Of a stretch of 5,114 nucleotides of DNA, positions 1-5,114 are shown piece by piece (within the stretch, counting starts at the first letter, position 1; the number at the start of each line of letters is the position of its first letter). The position numbers and the translations under genes were made by a program. Location of the stretch: contig JACRCS010000138.1 in assembly GCA_016218905.1 (NCBI GenBank), positions 1-5,114 of the forward strand, written 5' to 3'. The stretch is from Deltaproteobacteria bacterium (GTDB lineage Bacteria; Desulfobacterota_C; Deferrisomatia; Deferrisomatales; JACRMM01). Below the pieces are notes generated by a model. That model saw only the letters and a list, made by a program, of their open reading frames with translations. It made no database searches and was not told the origin of the DNA.

Positions 1-1429
1 ACTCGATGATGTCCGAAAGCACGGCCCCGGGCCCCACGGAAGGGAGCTGGTCCACGTCTCCCACGATCATGACGGCCGCTCGGTCGGGGACTGCCACCAG
101 GAGCCGGTTCATGAGGGCGATGTCCACCATGGAGGACTCGTCGATGACGAGAAGATCCGTCTCGAGGGGATTGTCCCGCCCCCTCTTGAAGCCGAAAGAC
201 TTCGGATCGAACTCGAGGAGGCGATGGATGGTCTTCGCCTCCAGACCCGTCGACTCGGAGAGCCGCTTCGCCGCTCTGCCGGTGGGGGCACAGAGCGCGA
301 CCCGGATTCTCTTCGCCTGGAGGATCCGGAGGATGCTGTTCACGAGGGTGGTCTTGCCGACGCCGGGCCCACCCGTGATAACGAGAACCTTGCTCGCGAG
401 CGCTAGGCGGACGGCCTGCTGCTGGGAGGGAGAGAGCGTAAGGCCGGTCTTCTCCTCCACCCACGGGATCGCCTTGTCGGCGTCCACTGCTCCCCAAGGG
501 ATCTCGCCGGCGAGAATCCGGGTGAGGCTCGCCGCGGCGCCCACCTCGGCTCGCTGCAGAGGGGTGAGGAAGAGGCAGGGGCAGCCCGCGATGTCCTCGG
601 GAATTAGGTTCCCTTCTGCGATCTCCTCCCGGATCGCCTCCTCCAGGACGGGTGTCGGGATCTCCAGCAGACGGGCCGCCTCCTCGAGGAGCTTGTCCCT
701 TGGAGCTGCGCAGTGGCCGTCGTTCGAGAGTTCCTGGAGCACGTGGCGCACACCCGCTTGCGCGCGGATCAGGGAGTGGGGGGCGATGCCGAGTTTCGCG
801 GCGATGGCGTCCGCGGTCTTGAAGCCGATCCCGTGGATGTCCAGGGCGAGGCGGTAGGGGTTCTCGGTGACCTTGACGATCGCTTCGTCGCCGTAGCTCT
901 TGTAGATGCGGACGGCCCGTCCCGTCCCGACGCCGTGGGACTGGAGGAAGACCATGATCTCCCGGATGGCCTTCTGCTCCGACCACGCCGAGGTGATCTT
1001 CTCGACCCGCTTCCTTCCGATCCCGAAGAGCTCCAGCATCCTCTCGGGCTCTTCCTCGATGACCCGAAACACCTGCTCTCCGAAGGCCTTCACGAGCACC
1101 TTTGCGAAGTGCGGTCCGATCCCCTTGACCATGCCGGAGCCGAGGTACTTCGCGATGCCCTCGAGCGAGCTCGGCGGGACCACCTGGAGCGTCGTGGCCT
1201 TGAACTGCAGCCCGTGGGTCCGATCGTTCTGCCACGTACCCAGGCACTCGATGTACTCCCCTGGGGTGATGCACGCGGCGGAGCCGACGACGGGGACGAG
1301 GTCGGCGTGGCCCTTGACCCTTGCGCGGAGGACGCAGAACCCCGTCTCCTCGCTGTGAAAGGTGACCCTCTCGACGGAGCCGGAGAGTCTTTCGATCGAT
1401 GGATCCGCGGAGCGGACTGGGGTCTTCAT
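1..1429 (-). CDS. recD2: RecD2-type ATP-dependent DNA helicase (SF1B), 3' end cut by window edge
   Basis: The product is a 5'-3' DNA helicase of the RecD2 (RecD-like) family, which works in DNA repair without RecB and RecC. The minus-strand frame from the ATG at 1427-1429 stays open for 476 codons to the window edge. Seen in order: an OB-like N-terminal domain (about 14-85, opening [10 protein letters not shown]); helix-hairpin-helix segments (about 95-117, 131-149 and 191-215, with GIG motifs); a Q-motif LSPSQQQAV (332-340); Walker A GGPGVGKT (353-360, Lys359); motif Ia [10 protein letters not shown] (381-390); Walker [12 protein letters not shown] (426-436, Asp430-Glu431); and motif [15 protein letters not shown] (457-468). 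Family members have roughly 720-740 residues, so motifs IV-VI and the C-terminus lie outside the window. The ATG places the OB domain at the usual distance from the N-terminus, although no good ribosome binding site precedes it. The frame is also open for about 100 codons upstream, so a GTG or TTG start further up cannot be excluded. The family call is secure. Confidence 0.95.
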   Translation of the reverse strand, partial: MKTPVRSADPSIERLSGSVERVTFHSEETGFCVLRARVKGHADLVPVVGSAACITPGEYIECLGTWQNDRTHGLQFKATTLQVVPPSSLEGIAKYLGSGMVKGIGPHFAKVLVKAFGEQVFRVIEEEPERMLELFGIGRKRVEKITSAWSEQKAIREIMVFLQSHGVGTGRAVRIYKSYGDEAIVKVTENPYRLALDIHGIGFKTADAIAAKLGIAPHSLIRAQAGVRHVLQELSNDGHCAAPRDKLLEEAARLLEIPTPVLEEAIREEIAEGNLIPEDIAGCPCLFLTPLQRAEVGAAASLTRILAGEIPWGAVDADKAIPWVEEKTGLTLSPSQQQAVRLALASKVLVITGGPGVGKTTLVNSILRILQAKRIRVALCAPTGRAAKRLSESTGLEAKTIHRLLEFDPKSFGFKRGRDNPLETDLLVIDESSMVDIALMNRLLVAVPDRAAVMIVGDVDQLPSVGPGAVLSDIIE

Positions 1430-1851
1430 CTGAGGTAAAGTCCCACAGGTCCGGACGCGGACACAATCGTCGTGAGCGGCCGGGCCGCGTCGTTCGTTTC
1501 CCGACTCATGACCGGGCACGCCGTTCGATGCAACCTGCGCCACGATAGGGTGGGTCCGCAGGCGCTCGAGCAATACCCATTCAGCGGTCACTCGGTTCTC
1601 GTGCGGAGACGCAGGGCGGAGTGGCAGGATTCGGAGAGCGTGCTGGAGCGTTTCGGCCGGCGCAGGAGGGATGCGCTTGAGGGTACCGCGAACTTGTGCT
1701 CGCGGGGTGGAGCCAAGGGCACCGGGAAGAATTCAGCGGGGGCGGTCTGGTTCGGTGTGCCGGTGGTCGAGAGAAGTTGACGGCCCCGCCCTTCTGGGAC
1801 ACGCATTACCCGCCACATGGGTATCGCCGTCCCTGTTCGACGCCCGCGCGA
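1430..1851. other. 422-bp intergenic stretch, no supported gene
   Basis: This stretch lies between the end of the crotonase gene and the ATG of recD2. Open frames occur on both strands, but none has a ribosome binding site or recognisable protein motifs; they are arginine-, serine- and proline-rich, as expected for chance frames in GC-rich DNA. The recD2 frame itself is open from a TGA near 1731 down to the ATG, with one possible in-frame GTG (about residue -58) whose translation begins [12 protein letters not shown] small inverted repeat TACCC-N7-GGGTA (1807-1823) lies about 30 bp past the crotonase stop. It has no T-run, so it is at most a weak terminator. GCGGCC-G-GGCCGC at 1476-1488 is a GC-rich palindrome of unknown meaning. 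No tRNA-like structure was seen. Confidence 0.6.
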
Positions 1852-2631
1852 TCACCGGTATTTCTCGAAGAGCTCGGACGTCCTCTCCCGAACCTCCCGT
1901 GTGTCCGCCGTCGTGGAGCCACTGTAGATCGCCTCCAGCCTCAGCGCATCCTCCAGGGGCCGGCCCATCGTCTCGAGGATGGCTGCCTTGGCGGAGCGAA
2001 GTGACCGCTGGTCGTTGGCGGCGATGAGCCTTGCACACTCCTGCGTCGTGGTGAGCAGATCCGCGTGGGGGACTAGGCGAGTGACCAGGCCAAGGTGGAG
2101 CGCCTCGTCAGCCGAGAGCTCGCGCCCCGTGAGGACGAGGTCCAGCGCTGTAGCGATTCCGGCAATGGCAACCAGCCGAACGATCCCTCCTTCGCCCGGA
2201 TGAAAGCCCCGTCCTCGGTGGGAGAAGCCGAACCGCGCCTTGTCTGAGGCGAAACGGAGGTCGCAGGCGAGGGCTAGCTCAAACCCGCTGCCGAGCGCCG
2301 GTCCGCCCACTGCGCATAAGATGGGCTTCGCGATCCGGTGGCGTCCGCGGGTGAGACCTCCGCCGATACCGAGTCCCCGGCGACGCGGGCCATCGGTGGT
2401 CGTCGGATGTTGCCAGGCTGGGGCGACATCGTCCTGCCGGTCCGAGCCACAGCAGAACGCGGCACCCTCGCCGGTCAGAACGGCGACGTCGACGTCCGGG
2501 CTCTCTTCGAAGTCCGCCCAGATTGCGTCCAGCTCGCTGTTGAGCTCCGGGTCCCAGGCGTTCCAAGAGGCCGGCTCACTCACGACCACCAGAGCGACCC
2601 GGTCCTCTTTGTCGTAGTAGACTCTCCCCAT
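1852..2631 (-). CDS. Crotonase-superfamily protein (enoyl-CoA hydratase/isomerase-like)
   Basis: This 259-residue protein has the crotonase fold, whose members bind acyl-CoA thioesters and stabilise an enolate in an oxyanion hole. Visible are the substrate-pocket motif NAWDPEL (24-30), the first oxyanion segment AFCCGSD (58-64), the second oxyanion and catalytic segment GGPALGSGFELALACDLRFAS (starting at 109), and FGFSHRGRGFHPGEGG (134-149). Glu118 aligns with the first catalytic glutamate of mitochondrial enoyl-CoA hydratase (Glu144). The second (Glu164, normally in FGxPE) aligns with His138. Ordinary alkene hydration is therefore doubtful, and isomerase, hydrolase, lyase or another crotonase chemistry is possible. 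The length is typical (about 255-265). The start is supported by AAGGAG at 2638-2643, six bases before the ATG. The 61-residue gene ends 65 bp upstream in the same direction, so the two may be co-transcribed. The family is certain, the reaction is not. No signal peptide is seen, so it is probably cytoplasmic. Confidence 0.92.
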   Translation of the reverse strand: MGRVYYDKEDRVALVVVSEPASWNAWDPELNSELDAIWADFEESPDVDVAVLTGEGAAFCCGSDRQDDVAPAWQHPTTTDGPRRRGLGIGGGLTRGRHRIAKPILCAVGGPALGSGFELALACDLRFASDKARFGFSHRGRGFHPGEGGIVRLVAIAGIATALDLVLTGRELSADEALHLGLVTRLVPHADLLTTTQECARLIAANDQRSLRSAKAAILETMGRPLEDALRLEAIYSGSTTADTREVRERTSELFEKYR

Positions 2632-2696
2632 GACGTACTCCTTCTCCTCAAGTGGACATCCACCTCTGCACGCGATTTCGGGGAGGGCCTCTACGA

Positions 2697-2882
2697 CTAG
2701 GCGGCGTTGCTCCCGAGCTTTCCGACGAGCCCGCGGAGGAGTTCTTGCCGCTCCTTCAGTTCAACCTTGAGTGCACGCCGATCCGTGTGGGCGATCTCAA
2801 CGCGCAACCTCGCTTCGTCCCCGTGCAGGAGCTCCTTCAGAAGCTGCAACTCAGGGTCGGACAACTCGATGCTGTAGGCCAT
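2697..2882 (-). CDS. Small helical protein of unknown function, 61 aa
   Basis: This is a 61-residue, highly charged protein that starts MAYSIELSDPELQLLKELL. After a short hydrophobic stretch (YSIEL) it consists of two predicted amphipathic helices (about 8-33 and 36-54) separated by an HTDRR turn, with leucines spaced as for a helical hairpin or dimer. I recall small uncharacterised proteins of similar build, with MxYSIELxDxELxLL-type starts, in Proteobacteria and related phyla, but cannot assign a function. A longer in-frame start at 2996 exists, but the ATG at 2880-2882 has AAGGAG at 2890-2895, seven bases upstream, and everything before it reads as low-quality sequence. There is no signal peptide or membrane segment. 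It precedes the crotonase gene by 65 bp in the same direction. Its ribosome binding site sits inside a possible hairpin, described separately. Confidence 0.8.
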   Translation of the reverse strand: MAYSIELSDPELQLLKELLHGDEARLRVEIAHTDRRALKVELKERQELLRGLVGKLGSNAA

Positions 2883-2888
2883 GCTCGC

Positions 2889-2903
2889 GCTCCTTTCGGG
2901 AGC
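2889..2903 (-). promoter_or_regulatory. Ribosome binding site inside a small hairpin
   Basis: In the minus-strand transcript the ribosome binding site of the 61-residue gene forms the 3' arm of a perfect 5-bp stem, GCUCC-CGAAA-GGAGC. A second perfect 5-bp hairpin, CCUCC-ACGC-GGAGG, lies just upstream (2915-2928). Its CCUCC arm could alternatively pair with the ribosome binding site. The pairing is seen directly. Control of translation by it is inference, and short stems of this kind also arise by chance in GC-rich DNA. The site does fix the start codon of the gene. Confidence 0.4.
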
Positions 2904-3041
2904 TCTCGGTGTAGCCTCCGCGTGGAGGACGAATGTCGCCGAAGCTCTTTGGGAGCGTACAGCTCCGCCGTCGCTTGTCGAACTTGGCTCATGCACTCGT
3001 GAGGTCGCTGCGGCCCGTCGTCATCGCTTTTCCCCTCACGC

Positions 3042-3249
3042 ATGAGACGCCTGGAAGCGACACGGGGCGATCCGGGCGGGCGCCGCGCCGGGCGCACCGC
3101 GGGACATCCCGATCGTCGCCCTCACGGCCCATGTCCTCTGCGGGGACCGGGAGCGGTTCCGTGCCGGCGGCATGGATGACTACCTCTCGAAGCCGCTCGA
3201 CCTGAGGGAGGTCTACCGCGCCCTGGACGAGGTAGCGGCCAGGAAGACC
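3042..3249 (+). pseudogene. Remnant of a response-regulator receiver domain (C-terminal half), frameshifted
   Basis: The plus strand encodes the back half of a two-component receiver domain, of the type fused to hybrid histidine kinases. From 3106 the frame reads IPIVALTAH (the conserved Thr of motif LTA), then GGMDDYLSKPLDLREV (the conserved SKP lysine and cis-proline), then an alpha-5-like helix YRALDEVAA. Upstream, LEATR (3051-3065) is the usual helix-3 start after MDG, but it is in a different frame. Removing one base from the G-run at 3064-3067 would join it as LEATR-AIRAG. In the downstream frame a TGA at 3043-3045 blocks further extension. The N-terminal half with the phospho-acceptor aspartates is absent, and there is no start codon or ribosome binding site. 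It is therefore a relic of a gene otherwise lost from this locus. It is the only coding-like stretch on the plus strand. Confidence 0.68.
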
Positions 3250-3259
3250 GCCTCTTCGT

Positions 3260-3343
3260 TCATTTCTTCGCGGGCGTGCTCTTCTTCTTGTCCTGGGGTT
3301 TCTTCTTCTCTTCCTTGTGACCCTTATCTTTTCCCTTGGCCAT
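3260..3343 (-). CDS. 27-residue lysine-rich miniprotein
   Basis: This short gene encodes 27 residues, 12 of them lysine, beginning MAKGKDKGHKEEKKK and ending STPAKK. It would be strongly basic and disordered, with no hydrophobic segment. Support comes from the signals rather than length: AAAGGAGG lies at 3350-3357, six bases before the ATG, one of the best ribosome binding sites in the window, and a TGA stop (3260-3262) ends the frame cleanly. Small proteins starting MAKGxxKG and rich in lysine occur in many bacteria, and I recall them as uncharacterised; binding to nucleic acid or ribosomes is a guess from charge. It stands alone between the ketosynthase (220 bp upstream) and the receiver remnant, and it ends 10 bp from the end of that remnant on the opposite strand. 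It could be chance, but the ribosome binding site and composition together make a real gene more likely. Confidence 0.65.
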   Translation of the reverse strand: MAKGKDKGHKEEKKKPQDKKKSTPAKK

Positions 3344-3349
3344 GGTCTT

Positions 3350-3357
3350 CCTCCTTT
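3350..3357 (-). promoter_or_regulatory. Strong ribosome binding site for the lysine-rich miniprotein
   Basis: AAAGGAGG on the minus strand matches almost the full anti-Shine-Dalgarno sequence. It is spaced six bases from the ATG at 3341-3343. This site is the main evidence that the 27-codon frame is translated. Confidence 0.7.
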
Positions 3358-3450
3358 AATGGTCGCGGACGCCGCGACGGACGCCCTTGCTGGATTGTCT
3401 GTTCCTCGCCGGCCCCGCGCCGTCGGGCGCGCAACAGCCGGCGCTGCTCC

Positions 3451-3510
3451 AACCCTGAAGACCTCCCGGTCAACCTCGCAATCGGCAACGAGGAGCATCG
3501 TCGCGCGCGG
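3451..3510 (-). pseudogene. Possible fragment of a receiver-domain N-terminus
   Basis: A minus-strand frame reads ATMLLVADCEVDREVFRVG, which resembles the opening of a receiver domain (consensus ILLVEDNEVNREVA, beta-1 and the acidic pocket). One of the two pocket acidic residues would be lost. It faces the plus-strand receiver C-terminal remnant about 200 bp away, so the two could be parts of one gene separated by an inversion. The match is only about a dozen residues and there is no ribosome binding site, so chance similarity is a serious alternative. The rest of 3344-3563 shows nothing recognisable. Confidence 0.25.
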
Positions 3511-3563
3511 CTGGGATCTCGCTCCCGGGCTGACCGTGGCGCCGTCTTAACCCCACCGCAGAT

Positions 3564-4649
3564 CTAAGGCCAGCGGTACACCATGGAGTTGATGTTCATG
3601 CCGGCGCCGACGGATGCGAATACGACGATATCTCCACTGTTCAGATCGTGCCCCTGTATCTCACCGCGTCGGATGAGGTCGACGAGCGTCGGCAGTGTGG
3701 CCACGGAGCTGTTGCCCAGCCAAGAGATCGTCATGGGCATGATGTCGGCCGGGATCTCACGGATCCCGTAGAGCTTGAAGAGACGCCTGAGGATGGCCTC
3801 ATCCATCTTGCCGTTGGCTTGGTGGATGAGGACTTTGCGCACGTCGGTGAGCGCGACCCCGGCCCGATCGAGACTCTGACGGACGACGCCGGGGACGGTT
3901 GAGAGCGCGTATTCGTACAGCTTCCGGCCCCGCATCTTCAAGAACAGCCGGTCGTCCGCGGCTCCAGCGTCGAACGATCTGCCCATTCGAAGCAACCACG
4001 CGTGCTCGCGCGTGTCCGACCGCGCGGCGTGTGCGAGGATACCCACCCGTTCGCAGTCGCTGCGAGCCTCGATCACGGCCGCCCCGGCCCCGTCGGAGTA
4101 GATCATGCTGTCGCGGTCGTGGGGGTCGGAAACACGAGAGAGGGTCTCGGCACCGATCACCAAAGCTTTCCGCGCATCACCGGACCGGAGAAAGCAATCG
4201 ACCTGAATGACCGCCTGCAGCCAGCCTGGACAGCCGAACGGAAGGTCGTAGGCGATGCAGGCCGGGTTGGCGATCGCGAGCTTCTGCTTCACCCGCGCCG
4301 CCAAGGTCGGCACGAATTCGGAGCGCCGGCTTTCGAACCGCACATCCCCGAAGTTGTGGGCGACGATCAGGTGGTCGAGGGTCTCGGGATCGACTCCCGC
4401 GGACTCGATGGCCTTGGCCGCTGCGTCGCAAGCGATGTCGGAGGCGACCAGATCATCGGGCACGTAGCGTCGCTCGGCGATCTCGGTGATCTCCCTGAAC
4501 TTCGAGATAACGGTCGCGTTGCCGGCAGGCTCGAGGGGGCTTCCGTAGTCCGAGAAGAAACGACTACCGAGGAATTCTTCGTTGGAGACCCTCCGGGAGG
4601 GGATGTGACTCCCCGTCCCCGTGATCACCCTGGATAGGTCGTGCGACAT
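3564..4649 (-). CDS. 3-oxoacyl-ACP synthase III-like ketosynthase (FabH/KAS III family)
   Basis: This 361-residue thiolase-fold protein belongs to the KAS III family, which condenses an acyl-CoA or acyl donor with a malonyl or related thioester in fatty-acid or secondary lipid synthesis. The triad is intact: Cys140 in FGCPGW (138-143), His276 in LIHQANGKMDEAI (starting at 274) and Asn313 in GNSSVATLP (312-320). Also seen are SRVSDPHDRDSMIYSDGAGAAV (starting at 171) and the C-terminal GDIVVFASVGAGMN (339-352). It is about 45 residues longer than E. coli FabH, partly through an N-terminal insertion (about 28-50). It resembles the longer KAS III variants I associate with Bacteroidota and other environmental lineages more than housekeeping FabH. 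The chosen ATG (4647-4649) precedes ITGTGSHIPSRR, the normal family start, and has AGGGGG about seven bases upstream. A longer start at 4739 would run into the candidate promoter. No acpP, fabD, fabG or plsX lies beside it, so a special condensing role is plausible but unproven. Confidence 0.93.
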   Translation of the reverse strand: MSHDLSRVITGTGSHIPSRRVSNEEFLGSRFFSDYGSPLEPAGNATVISKFREITEIAERRYVPDDLVASDIACDAAAKAIESAGVDPETLDHLIVAHNFGDVRFESRRSEFVPTLAARVKQKLAIANPACIAYDLPFGCPGWLQAVIQVDCFLRSGDARKALVIGAETLSRVSDPHDRDSMIYSDGAGAAVIEARSDCERVGILAHAARSDTREHAWLLRMGRSFDAGAADDRLFLKMRGRKLYEYALSTVPGVVRQSLDRAGVALTDVRKVLIHQANGKMDEAILRRLFKLYGIREIPADIMPMTISWLGNSSVATLPTLVDLIRRGEIQGHDLNSGDIVVFASVGAGMNINSMVYRWP

Positions 4650-4728
4650 AGGCGACCCCCTGTGCACCGTGAGCGGGCGGATGGAAGTCCGCAGAGAGGC
4701 GGATGGGGCTCGAGACGAGCATCCAGTC

Positions 4729-4755
4729 TGTATACCCAACTTCTGCTCAGGTCAA
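4729..4755 (-). promoter_or_regulatory. Candidate sigma-70-like promoter for the ketosynthase gene
   Basis: On the minus strand TTGACC (4750-4755) and TATACA (4729-4734) resemble -35 and -10 boxes, each with a single change from consensus in the -35 and a good -10. They are separated by 15 bp, two fewer than the optimum. Transcription would begin near 4721, giving a leader of about 70 bases before the ATG at 4649. An inverted repeat abuts the -35 on its upstream side. Recognition is by eye only. Confidence 0.42.
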
Positions 4756-4759
4756 CGCC

Positions 4760-4778
4760 TGGTCGGAGTGCCCGACCA
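4760..4778. promoter_or_regulatory. Operator-like inverted repeat upstream of the promoter
   Basis: TGGTCGG-AGTGC-CCGACCA is a perfect 7-bp inverted repeat with a 5-base centre. It ends four bases upstream of the candidate -35 box of the ketosynthase promoter, a position suited to an activator or repressor dimer. It could equally form an RNA hairpin if transcribed from further upstream. No regulator gene lies in the window to pair it with. Confidence 0.4.
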
Positions 4779-5011
4779 TGGCGAAAGGACCCCTTCGAAA
4801 GGGTAACCGCGGTCGGCGGAAGTTGATCACGGGGCGCGGAGCACCGCCTCTTCGCCCATAGTCGTAAGCGACCTGCTCGCGCCTTAAGGGCGCTCGTCCC
4901 GCGGCTTACGGTCTGCCGTTGGGCACTCCTCCTCGAGCGGGGGACGTGTTTTCGGTGACAGTGCTTCCCATCTGTACACGACGTCGTAAATAGTTGCGCG
5001 TACCGGGTTGC
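4779..5011. other. Gene-free stretch between the operator-like repeat and the REP-like element
   Basis: No open frame here has a ribosome binding site or recognisable protein motif. Minor symmetric sequences are an imperfect hairpin around TTCGAA (4789-4804), the inverted repeat at 4863-4910 listed separately, and a perfect 10-bp palindrome ACGACGTCGT (4978-4987). The minus-strand frame crossing this area reads through the hairpin element to the right and is likely artefactual. A GAGGAGG-like motif on the minus strand near 4927-4935 has no start codon at a usable distance. Confidence 0.5.
4863..4910. repeat. Interrupted inverted repeat with nested stem
   Basis: CGTAAGC (4863-4869) and GCTTACG (4904-4910) are perfect 7-base inverted arms. 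Inside them GCGCC (4879-4883) and GGCGC (4889-4893) form a second stem around TTAAG. The two stems are separated by unpaired internal segments of 9 and 10 bases. The layout is like a folded RNA or a degenerate REP-type element, but there is no T-run for a terminator. Confidence 0.35.
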
Positions 5012-5091
5012 CGTAGGGTGGGCGGTTCTCGCGCAGCGAGGTTCGCCCACGCGTGGGGCAACCCGCCTGCGGCGGAACGCCCCACCCTACG
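5012..5091. repeat. REP-like twin-hairpin element (inverted pair, BIME-like)
   Basis: This 80-bp element is strikingly symmetric. Outer arms CGTAGG (5012-5017) and CCTACG (5086-5091) enclose two hairpins of exactly 33 bases, separated by two bases. Hairpin A (5018-5050) is GTGGGCG, gtt, CTCGC, loop gca, GCGAG, gtt, CGCCCAC. Hairpin B (5053-5085) is GTGGGGC, aac, CCGCC, loop tgc, GGCGG, aac, GCCCCAC. Both share the plan 7-3-5-3-5-3-7 with perfect stems and mirrored internal loops. The ends can also pair directly over 11 bp (CGTAGGGTGGG with CCCACCCTACG). REP elements spread by RAYT transposases typically carry a GTAG or GGAG tetranucleotide just 5' of the palindrome; GTAG is present at 5013-5016 and again, inverted, at 5087-5090. 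This matches two REPs in opposite orientation. No RAYT gene is in the window. Copy number elsewhere in the genome would settle it. Confidence 0.72.
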
Positions 5092-5114
5092 CTCAGGGGC
5101 AGATGCGCAAACAA

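Noticed and set aside
6..857. Plus-strand open frame of 283 codons, with another at 713-1438
   Set aside because: Both are antisense to recD2, whose minus-strand frame carries all expected helicase motifs. The plus-strand translations show no motifs.
1546..1555. TAGGGTGGG-like string similar to the arm of the 5012-5091 element
   Set aside because: It is a short match without the GTAG head context or any matching inverted arm nearby, so it is probably coincidence.
1588..1818. Minus-strand frame of 76 codons in the recD2-crotonase gap
   Set aside because: It has no ribosome binding site, a low-complexity Pro/Ser/Arg composition and no recognisable motif. Two other frames are open over the same bases, as expected by chance at this GC content.
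1807..1823. TACCC-N7-GGGTA as terminator of the crotonase gene
   Set aside because: The stem is only 5 bp and no run of T follows, so a terminator call is not supported.
2989..3498. Minus-strand frame of 169 codons across the receiver remnant and the miniprotein
   Set aside because: It is arginine-rich and antisense to the recognisable receiver sequence. Only its first dozen residues look meaningful, and they are reported separately as a possible fragment.
4650..4739. Longer ketosynthase start at 4739
   Set aside because: The extra 30 residues are unlike the family N-terminus, and the start would overlap the candidate -10 box. The ATG at 4649 fits the family start and has a purine-rich site ahead of it.
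4625..5114. Minus-strand frames of 141 and 76 codons upstream of the ketosynthase
   Set aside because: They read through the hairpin element and the candidate promoter, have no ribosome binding site and resemble no family.

Overview
The window is high-GC bacterial DNA. Ribosome binding sites of the AAGGAG type stand ahead of several genes. The gene set (a RecD2-type helicase, a crotonase, a long FabH-like ketosynthase, a hybrid-kinase-type receiver relic, a GTAG-headed repeat) fits a Gram-negative or environmental lineage such as Myxococcota, Acidobacteriota, Planctomycetota or Gemmatimonadota. The sequence alone does not decide between them. All five intact genes lie on the minus strand.

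Layout from right to left, the direction of transcription. (1) Positions 4650-5114 carry no gene. They hold a compact twin-hairpin element (5012-5091) that looks like a pair of inverted REP sequences, a second weaker inverted repeat (4863-4910), an operator-like palindrome (4760-4778) and a candidate promoter (4729-4755). (2) The promoter faces a 361-residue ketoacyl-ACP synthase III-like gene (3564-4649) with an intact Cys-His-Asn triad. (3) Positions 2883-3563 are a decayed zone. On the plus strand is the C-terminal half of a two-component receiver domain, broken by a one-base frameshift. On the minus strand a short stretch resembles the start of such a domain. Between them sits a 27-residue lysine-rich gene with a near-perfect ribosome binding site (3260-3343). 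(4) A 61-residue helical protein of unknown function (2697-2882) is followed after 65 bp by a crotonase-superfamily enzyme (1852-2631); the two could share a transcript. (5) After a 422-bp stretch with no clear gene comes a RecD2 helicase (1429 to the left edge). Its first 476 residues are present and the remainder lies outside the window.

The ketosynthase and the crotonase both act on acyl thioesters and may belong to one lipid or acyl-modification route, but they are separated by the decayed zone and no other pathway genes are visible. RecD2 is a DNA-repair helicase and appears functionally unrelated. The best leads for follow-up are the REP-like twin hairpin, the crotonase with a replaced catalytic glutamate, the tiny lysine-rich gene and the broken receiver domain. 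I see no defence system, CRISPR array, tRNA or rRNA gene.
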